Source: Candidatus Nanopelagicales bacterium (GTDB lineage Bacteria > Actinomycetota > Actinomycetes > S36-B12). Taken from it: a DNA stretch of 64,000 bases. The notes beneath the pieces were generated by a model, which did no database searches, was not told the origin of the DNA, and was given only the letters and a program-made list of their open reading frames with translations. This document shows, piece after piece, positions 1 through 9,398 of this stretch. Location of the stretch: NCBI GenBank assembly GCA_030827125.1, contig JAURFD010000012.1, positions 17,463-81,462 on the forward strand. Direction: 5' to 3'. Positions within the stretch are counted from its first letter, which is position 1; each line of letters starts with the position of its first letter. Position numbers and translations under genes: made by a program.

Positions 1-1
1 G

Positions 2-1096
2 TTGCACATCCCAGAGTTGGGCTTCCTCCTCGCGACGGACCTTGCCGTCCTCGACCATGCGGACGGCACGGTCCTCCTCATCGCAAATGCGATCAACATG
101 GACAACAGCGATGAGCGAATGGACGAGGCCTGGCACGACGCCATGGCGCGACTCGATCGCATGACCGACCAATTGGCGCACAGTGCGCAATCCACCGTGT
201 CGGTCTATCAGCCGGAGGCGGGAGCGGCCGTCACGCGGCGGACGGATAGTGAGGATTTTCGTGCGTCGGTAGAGACGGTCAAGGAGTACATCCGCGCGGG
301 GGATGCCTTCCAGGTCGTCGTGTCGCAACGCTTCGATGTCGCATGTCCGGCGTCATCCCTTGATGTGTACCGCGTGCTGCGCGTGACGAATCCGAGTCCC
401 TACATGTACCTCATCCGCATCCCGGACACGCAGGGCAACGGCGTCGCCTTCGACATCGTGGGGTCGTCTCCCGAAGCACTCGTCACCGTTCAGGAAGGCC
501 GTTGTCGCCTTCATCCCATTGCGGGCACGCGGCGTCGGGGTAAGACCCCTGAAGAGGATGCCGCTCTCATGGAGGACTTGCTCGCGGATGACAAGGAACG
601 CGCGGAGCACCTGATGCTCGTCGACCTTGGCCGCAACGATCTCGGTCGGGTCTGCGCTCCGGGGACGGTGGACGTCGTGGAATTCATGCAGGTTGAGCGC
701 TACTCGCACGTGATGCATCTGGTGTCCACAGTCGTCGGTCAACTCGCCGAGGGGCGCACGGCGTACGACGCACTGTCCGCGACGTTCCCCGCAGGAACTC
801 TCTCGGGAGCGCCCAAGCCGCGCGCCATGGAGATCATTGACGAGCTCGAGCCGTCCCGCCGTGGGGTCTATGGCGGTGTTGTCGGCTACGTCGACTTCGC
901 CGGGGATCTCGACACGGCCATCGCCATCCGCACCGCGGTGATTCGCGATCACGTCGCCCACGTTCAAGCGGGTGCCGGAGTCGTCGCCGATTCCGATCCC
1001 ATCGCTGAAGATGCCGAGTGCCAGGCCAAGGCGGCCGCTGTCGTGCGAGCGATTGCCACGGCGAGCACGCTCCGTTCGGTCGGGGCGGCGGACTAG
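2..1096 (+). CDS. trpE: Anthranilate synthase component I (5' end cut off)
   Basis: Catalyses chorismate plus ammonia or glutamine to anthranilate, the first step of tryptophan synthesis, together with a TrpG amidotransferase that is not in this window. The visible 364 residues hold the chorismate-binding domain: [12 protein letters not shown] near residue 99, [20 protein letters not shown], the [12 protein letters not shown] block, [19 protein letters not shown] and GGVVGYVDF near the end. The frame is open to the first base of the window and full TrpE is about 500 residues, so the N-terminal part with the Trp feedback site is missing and the TTG at position 2 is not the true start. Its TAG stop shares a base with the GTG of the next gene. 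The close relative PabB is less likely because the neighbours are trp genes. Confidence 0.95.
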   Translation: MHIPELGFLLATDLAVLDHADGTVLLIANAINMDNSDERMDEAWHDAMARLDRMTDQLAHSAQSTVSVYQPEAGAAVTRRTDSEDFRASVETVKEYIRAGDAFQVVVSQRFDVACPASSLDVYRVLRVTNPSPYMYLIRIPDTQGNGVAFDIVGSSPEALVTVQEGRCRLHPIAGTRRRGKTPEEDAALMEDLLADDKERAEHLMLVDLGRNDLGRVCAPGTVDVVEFMQVERYSHVMHLVSTVVGQLAEGRTAYDALSATFPAGTLSGAPKPRAMEIIDELEPSRRGVYGGVVGYVDFAGDLDTAIAIRTAVIRDHVAHVQAGAGVVADSDPIAEDAECQAKAAAVVRAIATASTLRSVGAAD

Positions 1097-1716
1097 TGCG
1101 CACCTATGTCGGTGCGCTCATCGCGCTCACGGCCGGAGCGTTGGCGATTCTTATCGCGTACGGGGCCATCTGGGCCGTGGTGACCGCACCTTTGATGTCG
1201 GGTGAGGGGGCGCCCACTTCGGTGGTGGAACTCAGCGGTCGAGAACTCGCGCCGCTCGGTGCTGCCATGGGGTGGGTGGCCCTAGCTGGAATCGCCGGAC
1301 TCCTCGCGACCGCCCGATGGGGTCGCCGGATCGTCGGGCTCCTACTGGTTTTTGCGGGCGGAATCGCCGGCGTCACCGCGTTCACGTTTGCGCTGACTGA
1401 CGTCGCGGCGGGGGGTGGTGCCTTCGTTGAGGCGGCGTTGAGCGCCCGCGGCCTGGGGGCGGCAACGCAGACATCGATCACGGCCTGGTGGCTCGGCGGA
1501 CTCCTCGGCGGCCTCGCGGTCCTCGTGGTGGGGATGATGGCGCTGCTGTTGGGCGGGCGACTCCCGACGTTGTCGCGGCGCTATGACCGCGGTGTCTCGC
1601 CTGCACGCGAATCCACCGGTCAGGTCGCCATGTGGGACGCGCTGGACAGGGGTGAGGACCCCACCGCGGGCGCAACTGGTTCAATGGGCAGCGAAAGCAC
1701 CGAGGAGGAACGATGA
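1096..1716 (+). CDS. Trp-operon-associated membrane protein (TIGR02234-like)
   Basis: A 206-residue integral membrane protein of unknown function that sits directly behind trpE in many actinobacteria. I see four hydrophobic segments: the N-terminal ALIALTAGALAILIAYGAIW, one near residue 55, one near residue 80 rich in Val/Leu/Gly, and one near residue 140 (GGLLGGLAVLVVGMMALLLGG). A charged cytoplasmic tail follows. The GTG at 1096 overlaps the trpE stop by one base and gives a protein starting MRTYVGA right before the first membrane segment; an upstream ATG in the same frame would only add residues from inside trpE. The 3' end overlaps the next gene as ATGA. The family assignment rests on context and topology. 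Confidence 0.85.
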   Translation: MRTYVGALIALTAGALAILIAYGAIWAVVTAPLMSGEGAPTSVVELSGRELAPLGAAMGWVALAGIAGLLATARWGRRIVGLLLVFAGGIAGVTAFTFALTDVAAGGGAFVEAALSARGLGAATQTSITAWWLGGLLGGLAVLVVGMMALLLGGRLPTLSRRYDRGVSPARESTGQVAMWDALDRGEDPTAGATGSMGSESTEEER

Positions 1717-1931
1717 GTGGCGAGCACAGCGACCACGGCAATACCCCGGCGGCATGGACCCTCACGGTTCTCATCTCGATCGGATTCTTGGTCGCGACGA
1801 CCGCACTGGTCCTGGGGTCCTGGATCTGGTTTTGGGTCGGCGTGGCGATCGTCGCCCTCGGTGGCATCGTCGGCGGTGTGATGAGGGCGGCCGGCCTCGG
1901 CCAGCCCCGCGCCGCGAGTTCCTCACGGTGA
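1713..1931 (+). CDS. HGxxPAAW family small membrane protein
   Basis: A 72-residue protein with the family signature HGNTPAAWT at residues 8-16, followed by two membrane segments (about 17-38 and 40-58) and a short positively charged tail. This family is almost confined to actinobacteria and lies in the trp region in many of them; its function is unknown. The start overlaps the stop of the preceding gene (ATGA), which implies translational coupling. Confidence 0.85.
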   Translation: MSGEHSDHGNTPAAWTLTVLISIGFLVATTALVLGSWIWFWVGVAIVALGGIVGGVMRAAGLGQPRAASSSR

Positions 1932-1932
1932 C

Positions 1933-2655
1933 GTGACCTCTCCTCAACCTCACGTGGGCGATCCGAGCCGTCCCCCCGGCGGTCAGCGTGGCCTGGTCCT
2001 CATCGTTGAAGACGAGGCCCCGATCGCCGAAGTGTTGCGGCTCTACCTCAACCGGGAGGGATTCGAGGTCGCCGTCGCCACGGATGGACCCGGGGGGCTC
2101 GCCACTATCGGTCAACGGCGTCCGGCCGCGGTGATCTTGGATGTGGGTCTGCCGGGTATGGACGGCACCGAAGTGTGTCGCCGGATGCGCGCGGCTGGAG
2201 ATTGGACGCCGGTGCTCTTCTGCACGGCCCGCGATGACGAGGTCGACCGAGTACTCGGTCTCGAAATGGGCGGCGATGACTACATCACCAAGCCGTTCAG
2301 TCCTCGGGAGGTCGTTGCCCGCGTCAAGGTCGCACTGCGCCACGCCCGCGGACCGGTTCAGGACGACACCGTCACCGTGGGTCGAGTATCCCTCGACCGC
2401 GCATCCCGCCGGGTCACCGTGGACGGGTCCGAGATTGCGCTGACCGCGACGGAGTTCGACCTGCTGGAGTACCTCATGGACCAGCCTGGTCGGGTCGTGT
2501 CCCGTGATCAGCTGCTGGCGGAGGTGTGGGGCTACGCCGCTGTGGTCGGTACGCGCACCGTGGACGTTCACGTGGCCCAGGTGCGCGCCAAACTGGGCGA
2601 GGCGAGCCCCATCCGAACCGTGCGCGGGGTGGGCTACTCCGCGGAGGCCCCGTGA
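1933..2655 (+). CDS. OmpR/PhoB-family response regulator
   Basis: A 240-residue two-component response regulator. Residues 20-135 form the receiver domain: acidic pair ED at 26-27, phospho-acceptor Asp70 in ILDVGLPGMDG, Thr in FCTARDD, and Lys in DYITKPFSP. Residues 145-238 form a winged-helix DNA-binding domain with LTATEFDLLEYL, the RVVSRDQLL recognition region, TVDVHVAQVRAKLG and the wing GVGYS. It starts at GTG 1933 just behind the HGxxPAAW gene and its TGA stop overlaps the GTG of the sensor kinase, so the two are co-translated. Its target genes cannot be read from the sequence. Confidence 0.95.
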   Translation: MTSPQPHVGDPSRPPGGQRGLVLIVEDEAPIAEVLRLYLNREGFEVAVATDGPGGLATIGQRRPAAVILDVGLPGMDGTEVCRRMRAAGDWTPVLFCTARDDEVDRVLGLEMGGDDYITKPFSPREVVARVKVALRHARGPVQDDTVTVGRVSLDRASRRVTVDGSEIALTATEFDLLEYLMDQPGRVVSRDQLLAEVWGYAAVVGTRTVDVHVAQVRAKLGEASPIRTVRGVGYSAEAP

Positions 2656-4025
2656 GCCGTCCGGGCATCCTCTCCCGGATCCTGCTCTTGGCCACGGCGG
2701 TCGCGAGCATTGCCGTGGTGGTCGCCGGCCTGGTATCGCTCCCGCTGATCCGGAGCAATGCGCAGGCGATCGCCGCGGATGACCTGTCACGTCTTGCCGA
2801 TCTGACGGCGTCTTCTCTGCGTGTCGATCGCGAAGGCCGCTACGTCGTCCCGCCACGCGTGGGCAATGTGCTGCTCGCCGAGGGAGTTACGGCCTACGTC
2901 GTCTCCACAGGCGCCACGGATCTCCCAGATGGAGTGGACGATGCCGACGTCGCCGCCGTGACGGCGGGGGAGTCGATCCAGCGCACCGCAGACACCCCGG
3001 CGGGTGCCGTGCTTATCGCCGGCCGCGCCTTTGAGCCGGGGACCGGAGTAATCCTGATCCAGTCGGCCTCGGTCGCGGGGAGTTCGGCCGGAGACATCAT
3101 CGTGCGGTTGGTTGTCGCACTGCTGATCGGCCTCGGCATTGCCGTGATCATTGCCGTCGTCGCCTCCGTGCGCATCATCACCCCGCTGCGGCGAGCCGCC
3201 GATGCCGCGTTGCGCCTCGGGAGTGGCGATCGCGATGTGTACGTGGACCCCGAGGGGCCCGCGGAGATTGCCGACATCGCCGAAGCACTGAATCAACTCA
3301 CCGCCGCCCTGGCAGTCTCGGAGGGCCGGCAGCGCGAGTTCCTCCTGTCGGTTTCCCACGAACTGCGGACGCCGATCACCTCGGTGCGCGGGTACGCCGA
3401 AGCTCTCGCGGACGGGATCGTGCCACCGGAGGACGTTGCGCGCACCGGAGCGATCGTGGCGGCCGAGAGTCAACGACTCGACCGGCTCGTGAGCGATCTG
3501 CTCGATCTGGCACGCCTGCGCGCCGATAACTTCACCGTGTCACCGGTCGACGTTGATGCGCGCAGTCTGCTTGCCGACGCCGCAGGAGTGTGGACCGATC
3601 GGTGCGAGCGGGACGGCGTACGGCTCGTAACGGAGATGCCCGCCGACGCGGTGATGGTGCGTGCGGATCCCCTCAGACTGCGGCAGATCATCGACAACCT
3701 CGCGGAGAACGCGCTGCGTCTGGTCCCGGCCGACGGCGTCATCGTCCTTGCGGTGCGCGCCGAGGGCCCCTGGGGCGTTGTGGAGGTCCGCGACTCCGGT
3801 CCCGGTCTGTCGGCGGCCGACCTCGAGGTGGCCTTCGAGCCGGGCATCCTGCACGAGCGATATCGCGGTATCCGGCAGGTCGGCACCGGCGTCGGGCTCG
3901 CCCTGGTCGGCCGGCTCTCCCAGGAGATGGCCGGGTCGGCGCGGGCCGGCGCTGCCCCCGAGGGAGGCGCGAGTTTCACCGTGTTTGTCCCACGAGTCCA
4001 TGCGATGCCACCCGCTCGGGCGTAA
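2652..4025 (+). CDS. Membrane sensor histidine kinase (HAMP-HisKA-HATPase)
   Basis: Partner of the upstream response regulator, 457 residues. A membrane segment at about 9-31 is followed by an extracytoplasmic sensor region of about 115 residues, a second membrane segment at about 149-173, a HAMP linker, the HisKA helix pair with the phosphorylated His236 in SVSHELRTP, and a HATPase domain with an N box (DNLAENAL), a G1 box (VRDSGPGLS) and a G2 region (GTGVGLALVGRL). The start GTG 2652 overlaps the regulator stop; the frame is open further upstream, but that stretch lies inside the regulator gene. The sensor region has no domain I recognise, so the signal is unknown. Because it sits inside the trp gene string, a link to envelope state or Trp supply is possible but not shown. 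Confidence 0.95.
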   Translation: MSRPGILSRILLLATAVASIAVVVAGLVSLPLIRSNAQAIAADDLSRLADLTASSLRVDREGRYVVPPRVGNVLLAEGVTAYVVSTGATDLPDGVDDADVAAVTAGESIQRTADTPAGAVLIAGRAFEPGTGVILIQSASVAGSSAGDIIVRLVVALLIGLGIAVIIAVVASVRIITPLRRAADAALRLGSGDRDVYVDPEGPAEIADIAEALNQLTAALAVSEGRQREFLLSVSHELRTPITSVRGYAEALADGIVPPEDVARTGAIVAAESQRLDRLVSDLLDLARLRADNFTVSPVDVDARSLLADAAGVWTDRCERDGVRLVTEMPADAVMVRADPLRLRQIIDNLAENALRLVPADGVIVLAVRAEGPWGVVEVRDSGPGLSAADLEVAFEPGILHERYRGIRQVGTGVGLALVGRLSQEMAGSARAGAAPEGGASFTVFVPRVHAMPPARA

Positions 4026-4028
4026 GGT
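4023..4028 (+). promoter_or_regulatory. Probable -10 box for a leaderless DUF2752 mRNA
   Basis: TAAGGT lies exactly 6 nt before the ATG at 4035 and no Shine-Dalgarno-like sequence stands between them. This spacing puts the transcription start at or next to the A of the ATG. It overlaps the 3' end of the kinase gene. I see no good -35 box. Confidence 0.4.
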
Positions 4029-4034
4029 CGAGTC

Positions 4035-4511
4035 ATGACGTCCGTGCACGAGCATCCGGTGGCTGCCGAGGCTCCCCGGGGATCCGTTGACGAACGCTCA
4101 CGCGCGCGGCGCATTCTCGCTCCCACGGCAACGGCTTTGGGTGTCATCGTCGCGACCGGAATCGTCGCTCGCATCGATCCAAACGAGCCGGGCAACTACC
4201 CGCTGTGCCCGACCCTCGCTCTGTTCGGTATCGACTGCCCCGCCTGCGGTGGACTTCGCGCGACACACGCACTGGCCAACGGCGACCTCGTCCGGGCCAT
4301 GGATCACAACCTCGTGTTCGTCCTCCTCGTGCCGGCCATCATCGTCGGTTGGGCGGTGTGGTTCTGGCGATCCTGGACCGGCAGGCGTTGGGAGGATTCG
4401 CCGCGCAAGCGCGCGTTCATGCGCTACGGCCCGATGATCTTGCTGTTCGTCCTGGTGGCCTTCGGGGTGGTGCGCAACTTCGTCCCGTACCTGGGCTCGG
4501 GGGTCGGCTGA
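4035..4511 (+). CDS. DUF2752 family membrane protein
   Basis: A 158-residue protein with the DUF2752 signature: a PLCPTLALFGIDCPACGG region in which the two Cys of CPACG follow the first membrane segment, then LRATHALANGDLVRAMDHN. Membrane segments lie at about residues 29-46, 90-112 and 132-150. Function is unknown; a gene of this family is found near trpC in other actinobacteria. A TAAGGT box 6 nt before the ATG suggests it can be transcribed on its own as a leaderless mRNA. Confidence 0.85.
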   Translation: MTSVHEHPVAAEAPRGSVDERSRARRILAPTATALGVIVATGIVARIDPNEPGNYPLCPTLALFGIDCPACGGLRATHALANGDLVRAMDHNLVFVLLVPAIIVGWAVWFWRSWTGRRWEDSPRKRAFMRYGPMILLFVLVAFGVVRNFVPYLGSGVG

Positions 4512-4564
4512 CCTGGCCCTGAGGCCCTGTGAAACCCTGACGTCGTGTACGGCAGGGGCAAGTG

Positions 4565-5374
4565 ATGAGCGTCCTCGACGACATCATCGCGGGCGTACGG
4601 ATCGACCTTGATGGTCGCATGTCGGCAATGCCGCTCGACCAGCTGAAGGAGTGCGCGGCACGCAAGCCCGATCCGCAAGATGCCGAAGCAGTTCTGCGGG
4701 AGCCGGGTGTCGGCGTCATCGCCGAGGTGAAGCGCGCAAGTCCGAGTCGCGGACGCATGGCTGACATTGAGGACCCCGCGGCGCTGGCTCGTGACTATGA
4801 AGCCGGTGGAGCGCGTGCCATCTCCGTGCTCACGGAGGAGCGACGCTTCGGTGGGTCACTCGAGGACTTGCGCGGCGTTCGGTGCGCGGTTGACATCCCG
4901 GTCTTGCGCAAGGACTTCATCGTCTCGAGTTACCAACTGTGGGAGGCGCGAGCCTTCGGCGCAGACCTAATCCTGCTTATTGTTGCGGCACTCGATCAGA
5001 ACGCTCTCGTGAGTCTCATCGAACGCACGCGGTCCCTCGGGATGACCCCGCTCGTCGAGGTCCACGACCCCGACGAAGTGGCGCGGGCCGTTGATGCTGG
5101 CGCGACGGTCATCGGCGTCAACGCCCGCGATCTTCGCACGCTTGAGGTCGATCGCGACACCTTTGCCCGGGTAGCCCCGCTGATCCCGGACACGTGCGTG
5201 CGGATCGCTGAGTCCGGGGTCCGTGACCCACGCGACCTCATCGCTTACGCCGAGGTGGGTGCGGACGCCGTACTCGTCGGCGAGAGCCTGGCCACGTCAG
5301 CTGATCCGCGCGCCGCCGTGCACGACCTGGTCACGGCCGGATCACATCCAGCCCTGCGAGGGATGCGTGAGTAG
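4565..5374 (+). CDS. trpC: Indole-3-glycerol phosphate synthase
   Basis: Converts carboxyphenylamino-deoxyribulose phosphate to indole-3-glycerol phosphate in Trp synthesis. The 269-residue protein is a single TIM barrel with the family blocks [78 protein letters not shown] and [10 protein letters not shown]. The preferred start is the ATG at 4565 ([10 protein letters not shown]); a GTG three bases upstream is in frame, and a GGGGCA purine stretch precedes both. The 3' end overlaps trpB by 8 nt. It is monofunctional, not fused to trpF. Confidence 0.96.
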   Translation: MSVLDDIIAGVRIDLDGRMSAMPLDQLKECAARKPDPQDAEAVLREPGVGVIAEVKRASPSRGRMADIEDPAALARDYEAGGARAISVLTEERRFGGSLEDLRGVRCAVDIPVLRKDFIVSSYQLWEARAFGADLILLIVAALDQNALVSLIERTRSLGMTPLVEVHDPDEVARAVDAGATVIGVNARDLRTLEVDRDTFARVAPLIPDTCVRIAESGVRDPRDLIAYAEVGADAVLVGESLATSADPRAAVHDLVTAGSHPALRGMRE

Positions 5375-6596
5375 CGCGAAGCTCGAGAGTGATGTCCGCG
5401 GCCACTACGGTCCCTATGGCGGTCGCTTCGTCCCCGAAGCGCTCACGGCGGCACTGGACGAACTCGATGCGGCCTTCCGCGCCGCGCTGGTCGACCCGGC
5501 ATTCGGCGCCGAACTCGACCGGCTGCAGCGGACCTACACCGGCCGACCCTCACCGCTCACCGATGCGATCCGCTTCGGTCAGGAGCACTGCGGGGGAGCG
5601 CGCGTTCTGCTCAAGCGCGAAGACCTCAATCACACCGGTTCGCACAAGATCAACAACGTGTTGGGACAGGCGCTGCTCACCGTGCGCATGGGCAAGAAGC
5701 GGGTCATCGCTGAGACCGGTGCTGGTCAACACGGGGTCGCCTCCGCGACCGCAGCTGCACTCATGGGGCTGGACTGCACCGTCTACATGGGCGAGGAGGA
5801 CACGCGGCGCCAGGCCCTGAATGTGGTGCGTATGCAATTGCTCGGTGCCACGGTCGTTCCGGTCACGGCGGGTGCTCGCACCCTCAAGGATGCGATCAAC
5901 GAGGCAATGCGCGACTGGGTGACGACCGTCGACGAGACCCACTACATCCTCGGGACGGTGACGGGTCCGAGCCCGTTCCCGGAAATGGTGCGGCACTTCC
6001 AGTCCGTCATCGGCCACGAGGCACGCGAACAGGTGCTCGAGCTCACCGGGCGATTGCCTGATGCCGTGGCGGCATGTGTCGGCGGTGGCTCGAATGCCAT
6101 GGGCATTTTCAGTGGCTTCATCGATGACGGCGAGGTCGCCCTGTGGGGATTCGAAGCGGGGGGCGACGGCGTGGAAACCGGACGTCACGCTGCGCGATTC
6201 GCTGGGGGAGCGCCGGGCGTTCTTCATGGTGCGCGGACCTACGTCATGCAGGACGAGTGGGGGCAGACGGTGCCGTCGCACTCCATCAGTGCGGGCCTGG
6301 ACTACCCGGGCGTTGGTCCGGAGCACGCCTGGTTGCACGACACGGGTCGCGCGCACTACTCACCGGTCAACGATGCCGAGGCGATGTCGGCTTTCGAGGC
6401 ACTGTGTCGCACCGAAGGCATCATCCCGGCGATTGAGAGCGCCCATGCCCTCGCCGGCGCAATGCGCCTGGGCCGTGAGCTAGGGCCCGACGCGATGATC
6501 GTGGTCAACCTGTCCGGTCGTGGCGACAAGGACGTGGCCACCGCGGCGCGCTGGTTCGATCTCGACGACGTCGACGAAAGCGCCGAGGGTCGATGA
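5367..6596 (+). CDS. trpB: Tryptophan synthase beta chain
   Basis: PLP enzyme joining indole to serine to give tryptophan; works as an alpha2-beta2 complex with TrpA. The 409 residues show [10 protein letters not shown] near the start, the PLP lysine in [22 protein letters not shown], the phosphate-binding run [10 protein letters not shown], and [12 protein letters not shown]. The frame is open further upstream inside trpC, but the GTG at 5367 gives the normal N-terminus ([19 protein letters not shown]) and length. It overlaps the trpC stop by 8 nt and the trpA start by 4 nt, consistent with one operon. Confidence 0.97.
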   Translation: MSSAKLESDVRGHYGPYGGRFVPEALTAALDELDAAFRAALVDPAFGAELDRLQRTYTGRPSPLTDAIRFGQEHCGGARVLLKREDLNHTGSHKINNVLGQALLTVRMGKKRVIAETGAGQHGVASATAAALMGLDCTVYMGEEDTRRQALNVVRMQLLGATVVPVTAGARTLKDAINEAMRDWVTTVDETHYILGTVTGPSPFPEMVRHFQSVIGHEAREQVLELTGRLPDAVAACVGGGSNAMGIFSGFIDDGEVALWGFEAGGDGVETGRHAARFAGGAPGVLHGARTYVMQDEWGQTVPSHSISAGLDYPGVGPEHAWLHDTGRAHYSPVNDAEAMSAFEALCRTEGIIPAIESAHALAGAMRLGRELGPDAMIVVNLSGRGDKDVATAARWFDLDDVDESAEGR

Positions 6597-7396
6597 CCAC
6601 GCTCGCGCAGGCCTTCGCGACGGCCCGCGACGAGGGCCGGGCCGCCCTCATCGGCTACCTCCCCGCCGGCTTCCCCACCGTCCGCGACAGTGCGCGCCTG
6701 ATGCGCGCCATGGTCGAGGAGGGTGTGGACATCGTGGAGGTGGGTCTGCCGTACTCCGATCCGCTCATGGATGGTCCGGTGATCCAGGCTGCGGCCAACC
6801 AGGCACTCGAGGCCGGTACTACCCCCCGCGACGTGATCGCCATTGCCGGTGAGGTGGCCCAGACCGGTGCCCCAGCAGTGGTGATGTCGTACTGGAATCC
6901 CATCGAGCGGTACGGCGTCGATGCGTTCGCGCGCGAACTTGCCGCGGCCGGGGGATCCGGGGTCATCACTCCGGACCTCACCCCGGAGGAGTCCGGCGAC
7001 TGGACCGCGGCGACGTCGGCCCACGACGTAGATCGCATCTTCCTCGTTGCCCCGTCGAGCACCGATGAGCGCATCGGCCGAGTTGCGGCGGAGTGCAGTG
7101 GATTTGTCTATGCCGCCTCCACCATGGGGGTCACCGGGGCCCGGACGTCGGTGTCGAATTCCGCCGCCACACTGGTGGCCCGGGTTCGGGCGGCCACCGA
7201 CCTGCCCGTAGCGGTGGGGCTCGGCGTGTCCACCGGGGACCAGGCGGCCGAAATCGCCCAGTACGCCGATGGCGTCATCGTGGGATCGGCCTTCATCCGG
7301 CTCATCCTCGAGGCCGCCTCGGTCGATGAGGCCGAGCAGGCTGTCCGTGCCCTCGCCCGGGAACTCGCCGAGGGCGTACGGCGTCGCAGTCCGTAG
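6593..7396 (+). CDS. trpA: Tryptophan synthase alpha chain
   Basis: Cleaves indole-3-glycerol phosphate to indole and glyceraldehyde 3-phosphate; indole is channelled to TrpB. A 267-residue TIM barrel with the catalytic Glu in [31 protein letters not shown], the second acid in [11 protein letters not shown], and the phosphate loop [11 protein letters not shown]. The ATG overlaps the trpB stop as ATGA. It is the last trp gene here; the 102-nt gap that follows contains a TAGCGT box at 7457 that could serve the next gene. Confidence 0.97.
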   Translation: MTTLAQAFATARDEGRAALIGYLPAGFPTVRDSARLMRAMVEEGVDIVEVGLPYSDPLMDGPVIQAAANQALEAGTTPRDVIAIAGEVAQTGAPAVVMSYWNPIERYGVDAFARELAAAGGSGVITPDLTPEESGDWTAATSAHDVDRIFLVAPSSTDERIGRVAAECSGFVYAASTMGVTGARTSVSNSAATLVARVRAATDLPVAVGLGVSTGDQAAEIAQYADGVIVGSAFIRLILEAASVDEAEQAVRALARELAEGVRRRSP

Positions 7397-7498
7397 CGGG
7401 ATCGTGGATCGGGGCGCGCCAGGCGGGGCCGTGGTGCGTTCGGACGGCGGGCCCCGTAGCGTAGGACGACGAACTTCCACCTGAAGGGGACGGCACAG

Positions 7499-8305
7499 AT
7501 GGCCAAGGACCGGCAGTCCAAGAGCACGCGGGAAAAGGCTGCGGCCGCTCGCGCCGAGCAGATGGCGGCGGAGCAACGTCGTGAGCGGACCGTGCGCATC
7601 ATCGGTGCGATCGGTGTCATCGCGGTGGTCGCCATCATCATTGGCCTTGCCGTGATCGTGCCGCGGTTGTCCAGCGACGACAGCGGCGGCGATCTCCCGG
7701 GTCCCGATCCGGCCGCGCCGGTTCCGACCGGGGTCTTCGGGTCTGACTCGGAATACGCCTACGGCGTCCCGTTCGGCACGGCACCGGAGACCGCGCCGGT
7801 CCTGCAACTGTGGGAGGACTTCCAGTGCCCCGCCTGCGGCGCGTTGGAAGAGGTCAACGGTTCGGGTATCGAGAGCCTCGCCGAAGCCGGCGACCTGCAG
7901 CTCATCTGGCGCCCCACCGCCTTCCTCGACAACAACCTTGGCAACACCTCTTCCGCCGAGGCCATCAACGCTTGGGGTTGTGCGATCGACGCGGGCAAGA
8001 CGGCCGAGTACCACAACGAGGTCTTCGCCAACCAGCCCGAGACCGAGGGTGATGGTTGGACCAACGAGCAGTTCGTGGCGATGGCCGAGGCCGTCGGCAT
8101 CACCGGTGTGCCGCTGGAACAGTTCAATGACTGCCTGACGTCGGGCCGGTACTTGCCCTGGGCCGCGAACAGCACCCAGATCTTCTACGACTCCAACATT
8201 CAGGGAACGCCGTCCGGCATCCTCAACGGCACCCCGGTCGAGAATGCGACCCTTGCCGACCAGACACAGCTGGAGCAGTTGGTCAAGGACGCGTCCGCCC
8301 AGTAA
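7499..8305 (+). CDS. Membrane-anchored DsbA-like thioredoxin-fold protein
   Basis: A 268-residue protein of the DsbA/Thioredoxin_4 family, probably a periplasm-side disulfide oxidase or isomerase. The N-terminus is Lys/Glu/Ala-rich (residues 1-30), a membrane anchor follows at about 33-57, then a Pro/Ser/Asp linker and the thioredoxin fold with the active-site pair CPAC in EDFQCPACGALEE. A later conserved stretch, GTPSGILNG, supplies the cis-Pro-side loop. A GAAGGGG ribosome-binding site precedes the ATG. The gene sits between trpA and lgt, as in other actinobacteria, and its TAA overlaps the lgt ATG. Confidence 0.88.
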   Translation: MAKDRQSKSTREKAAAARAEQMAAEQRRERTVRIIGAIGVIAVVAIIIGLAVIVPRLSSDDSGGDLPGPDPAAPVPTGVFGSDSEYAYGVPFGTAPETAPVLQLWEDFQCPACGALEEVNGSGIESLAEAGDLQLIWRPTAFLDNNLGNTSSAEAINAWGCAIDAGKTAEYHNEVFANQPETEGDGWTNEQFVAMAEAVGITGVPLEQFNDCLTSGRYLPWAANSTQIFYDSNIQGTPSGILNGTPVENATLADQTQLEQLVKDASAQ

Positions 8306-9243
8306 TGGACGTCCTCGCCTACATCCCCAGCCCCAGCCAGGGGGTGTGGAACCTCGGTCCCATCCCGCTGCGTGCGTATGCGCTGCTCATCATCCTCGGC
8401 ATCGTCGTTGCGGTCTGGGTGGGCAGTCGGCGCTATGTCGATCGTGGGGGACGAGCCGGCGTCATCGGCGATATCGCCATCTGGGCGGTGCCGTTCGGCA
8501 TCATCGGAGGGCGGCTCTACCACGTCATCACTGACTGGCAGTTGTACTTCGCTCCCGGGGGATCAGGGTTCATCGGTGCCCTGCGCATCTGGGACGGAGG
8601 CCTGGGGATTTGGGGCGCTGTCGCGCTCGGCGCCCTCGGCGCCTGGATTGGGGCCCGACGTCTGGGTGTGGCCCTGCCGCCCATCGCCGACGCCATCGCG
8701 CCGGGCATCGCCCTGGCTCAGGCGATCGGCCGCTGGGGCAACTACTTCAATCAGGAACTCTTCGGTGCGCCCACCACGTTGCCGTGGGGCCTGGAGATCG
8801 AGCCGCAATTCCGACCCGAGGGCTACACGGACTACGCAACCTTCCATCCGACGTTTCTCTATGAGTCCCTGTGGCTGGTCGGCGTGGCGCTCGTGGTGAT
8901 CTGGGCGGACCGCCGGTTCCGGATGGGGCACGGTCGCGCCTTCGCGCTCTACGTCCTGCTCTACACCATGGGCCGTGTCTGGATCGAGTACCTCCGCATC
9001 GACACGGCCAACCAGATTCTCGGCCTGCGGCTGAATGTCTGGACTTCCATCCTGGTGGGTCTTGGTGCGCTGATCTACCTCATCGTCTCGGCCCGGCTGC
9101 GCCCCGGCCGCGAAGAGGTCCTGCCTCCGCGCAAGTACGTCGAACGTGAGGAGGCGGAGGCCGAGGCGGCCGCCGTCAAGGCGCCCAAGCCGGCTGCGAA
9201 GGTCACCGAGGTGACCCCCGAGGAGCCCGAGGACACGACCTAA
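8305..9243 (+). CDS. lgt: Prolipoprotein diacylglyceryl transferase
   Basis: Membrane enzyme that attaches diacylglycerol from phosphatidylglycerol to the lipobox Cys of preprolipoproteins, the first step in lipoprotein maturation. The 312 residues contain about seven membrane segments, the [17 protein letters not shown] block, the Lgt signature [13 protein letters not shown] with its essential Arg and Asn, and FLYESLW. The last ~45 residues are a Glu/Ala/Lys-rich cytoplasmic tail ([12 protein letters not shown]) of low complexity. The ATG shares one base with the preceding TAA stop. Confidence 0.95.
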   Translation: MDVLAYIPSPSQGVWNLGPIPLRAYALLIILGIVVAVWVGSRRYVDRGGRAGVIGDIAIWAVPFGIIGGRLYHVITDWQLYFAPGGSGFIGALRIWDGGLGIWGAVALGALGAWIGARRLGVALPPIADAIAPGIALAQAIGRWGNYFNQELFGAPTTLPWGLEIEPQFRPEGYTDYATFHPTFLYESLWLVGVALVVIWADRRFRMGHGRAFALYVLLYTMGRVWIEYLRIDTANQILGLRLNVWTSILVGLGALIYLIVSARLRPGREEVLPPRKYVEREEAEAEAAAVKAPKPAAKVTEVTPEEPEDTT

Positions 9244-9255
9244 ACCCCGTCGAAT

Positions 9256-9303
9256 GTGCACTCGCGCGCACGAAACCGCCCCGGATCGTGCACGGGAGCG
9301 CAC
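9256..9303 (+). promoter_or_regulatory. Two 16-bp direct repeats upstream of gltB
   Basis: The pattern GTGCAC-N4-GCGCAC occurs twice, at 9256-9271 and 9288-9303, with the two start points 32 bp apart, close to three helical turns. Each copy is itself partly palindromic (GTGC...GCAC). A candidate -10 (TATCTT at 9320-9325) lies just downstream. This looks like a pair of sites for a dimeric regulator of glutamate synthase. The regulator is unknown; the pattern does not match the GlnR consensus. Confidence 0.5.
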
Positions 9304-9398
9304 ACTCGGTGGCACCTGATATCTTTTCCGGCACGGGCCAACGGCGTCCCGTCCCTTCTGCTGGCCATTCCAGCGGATCCGACGTGGAGGTAGGCCCG

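Noticed and set aside
6356..8014. Long minus-strand open frame (552 codons) across trpB, trpA and the DsbA-like gene
   Set aside because: It spans three well-supported plus-strand genes, has a Arg/Gly/His-rich composition typical of antisense frames in GC-rich DNA, and shows no domain.
9256..9282. Possible GlnR box (GTnAC-N6-GAAAC) upstream of gltB, because GAAAC follows the first repeat
   Set aside because: The GTGCAC repeats do not supply the required GTnAC spacing, and the GAAAC is not repeated in the second copy.
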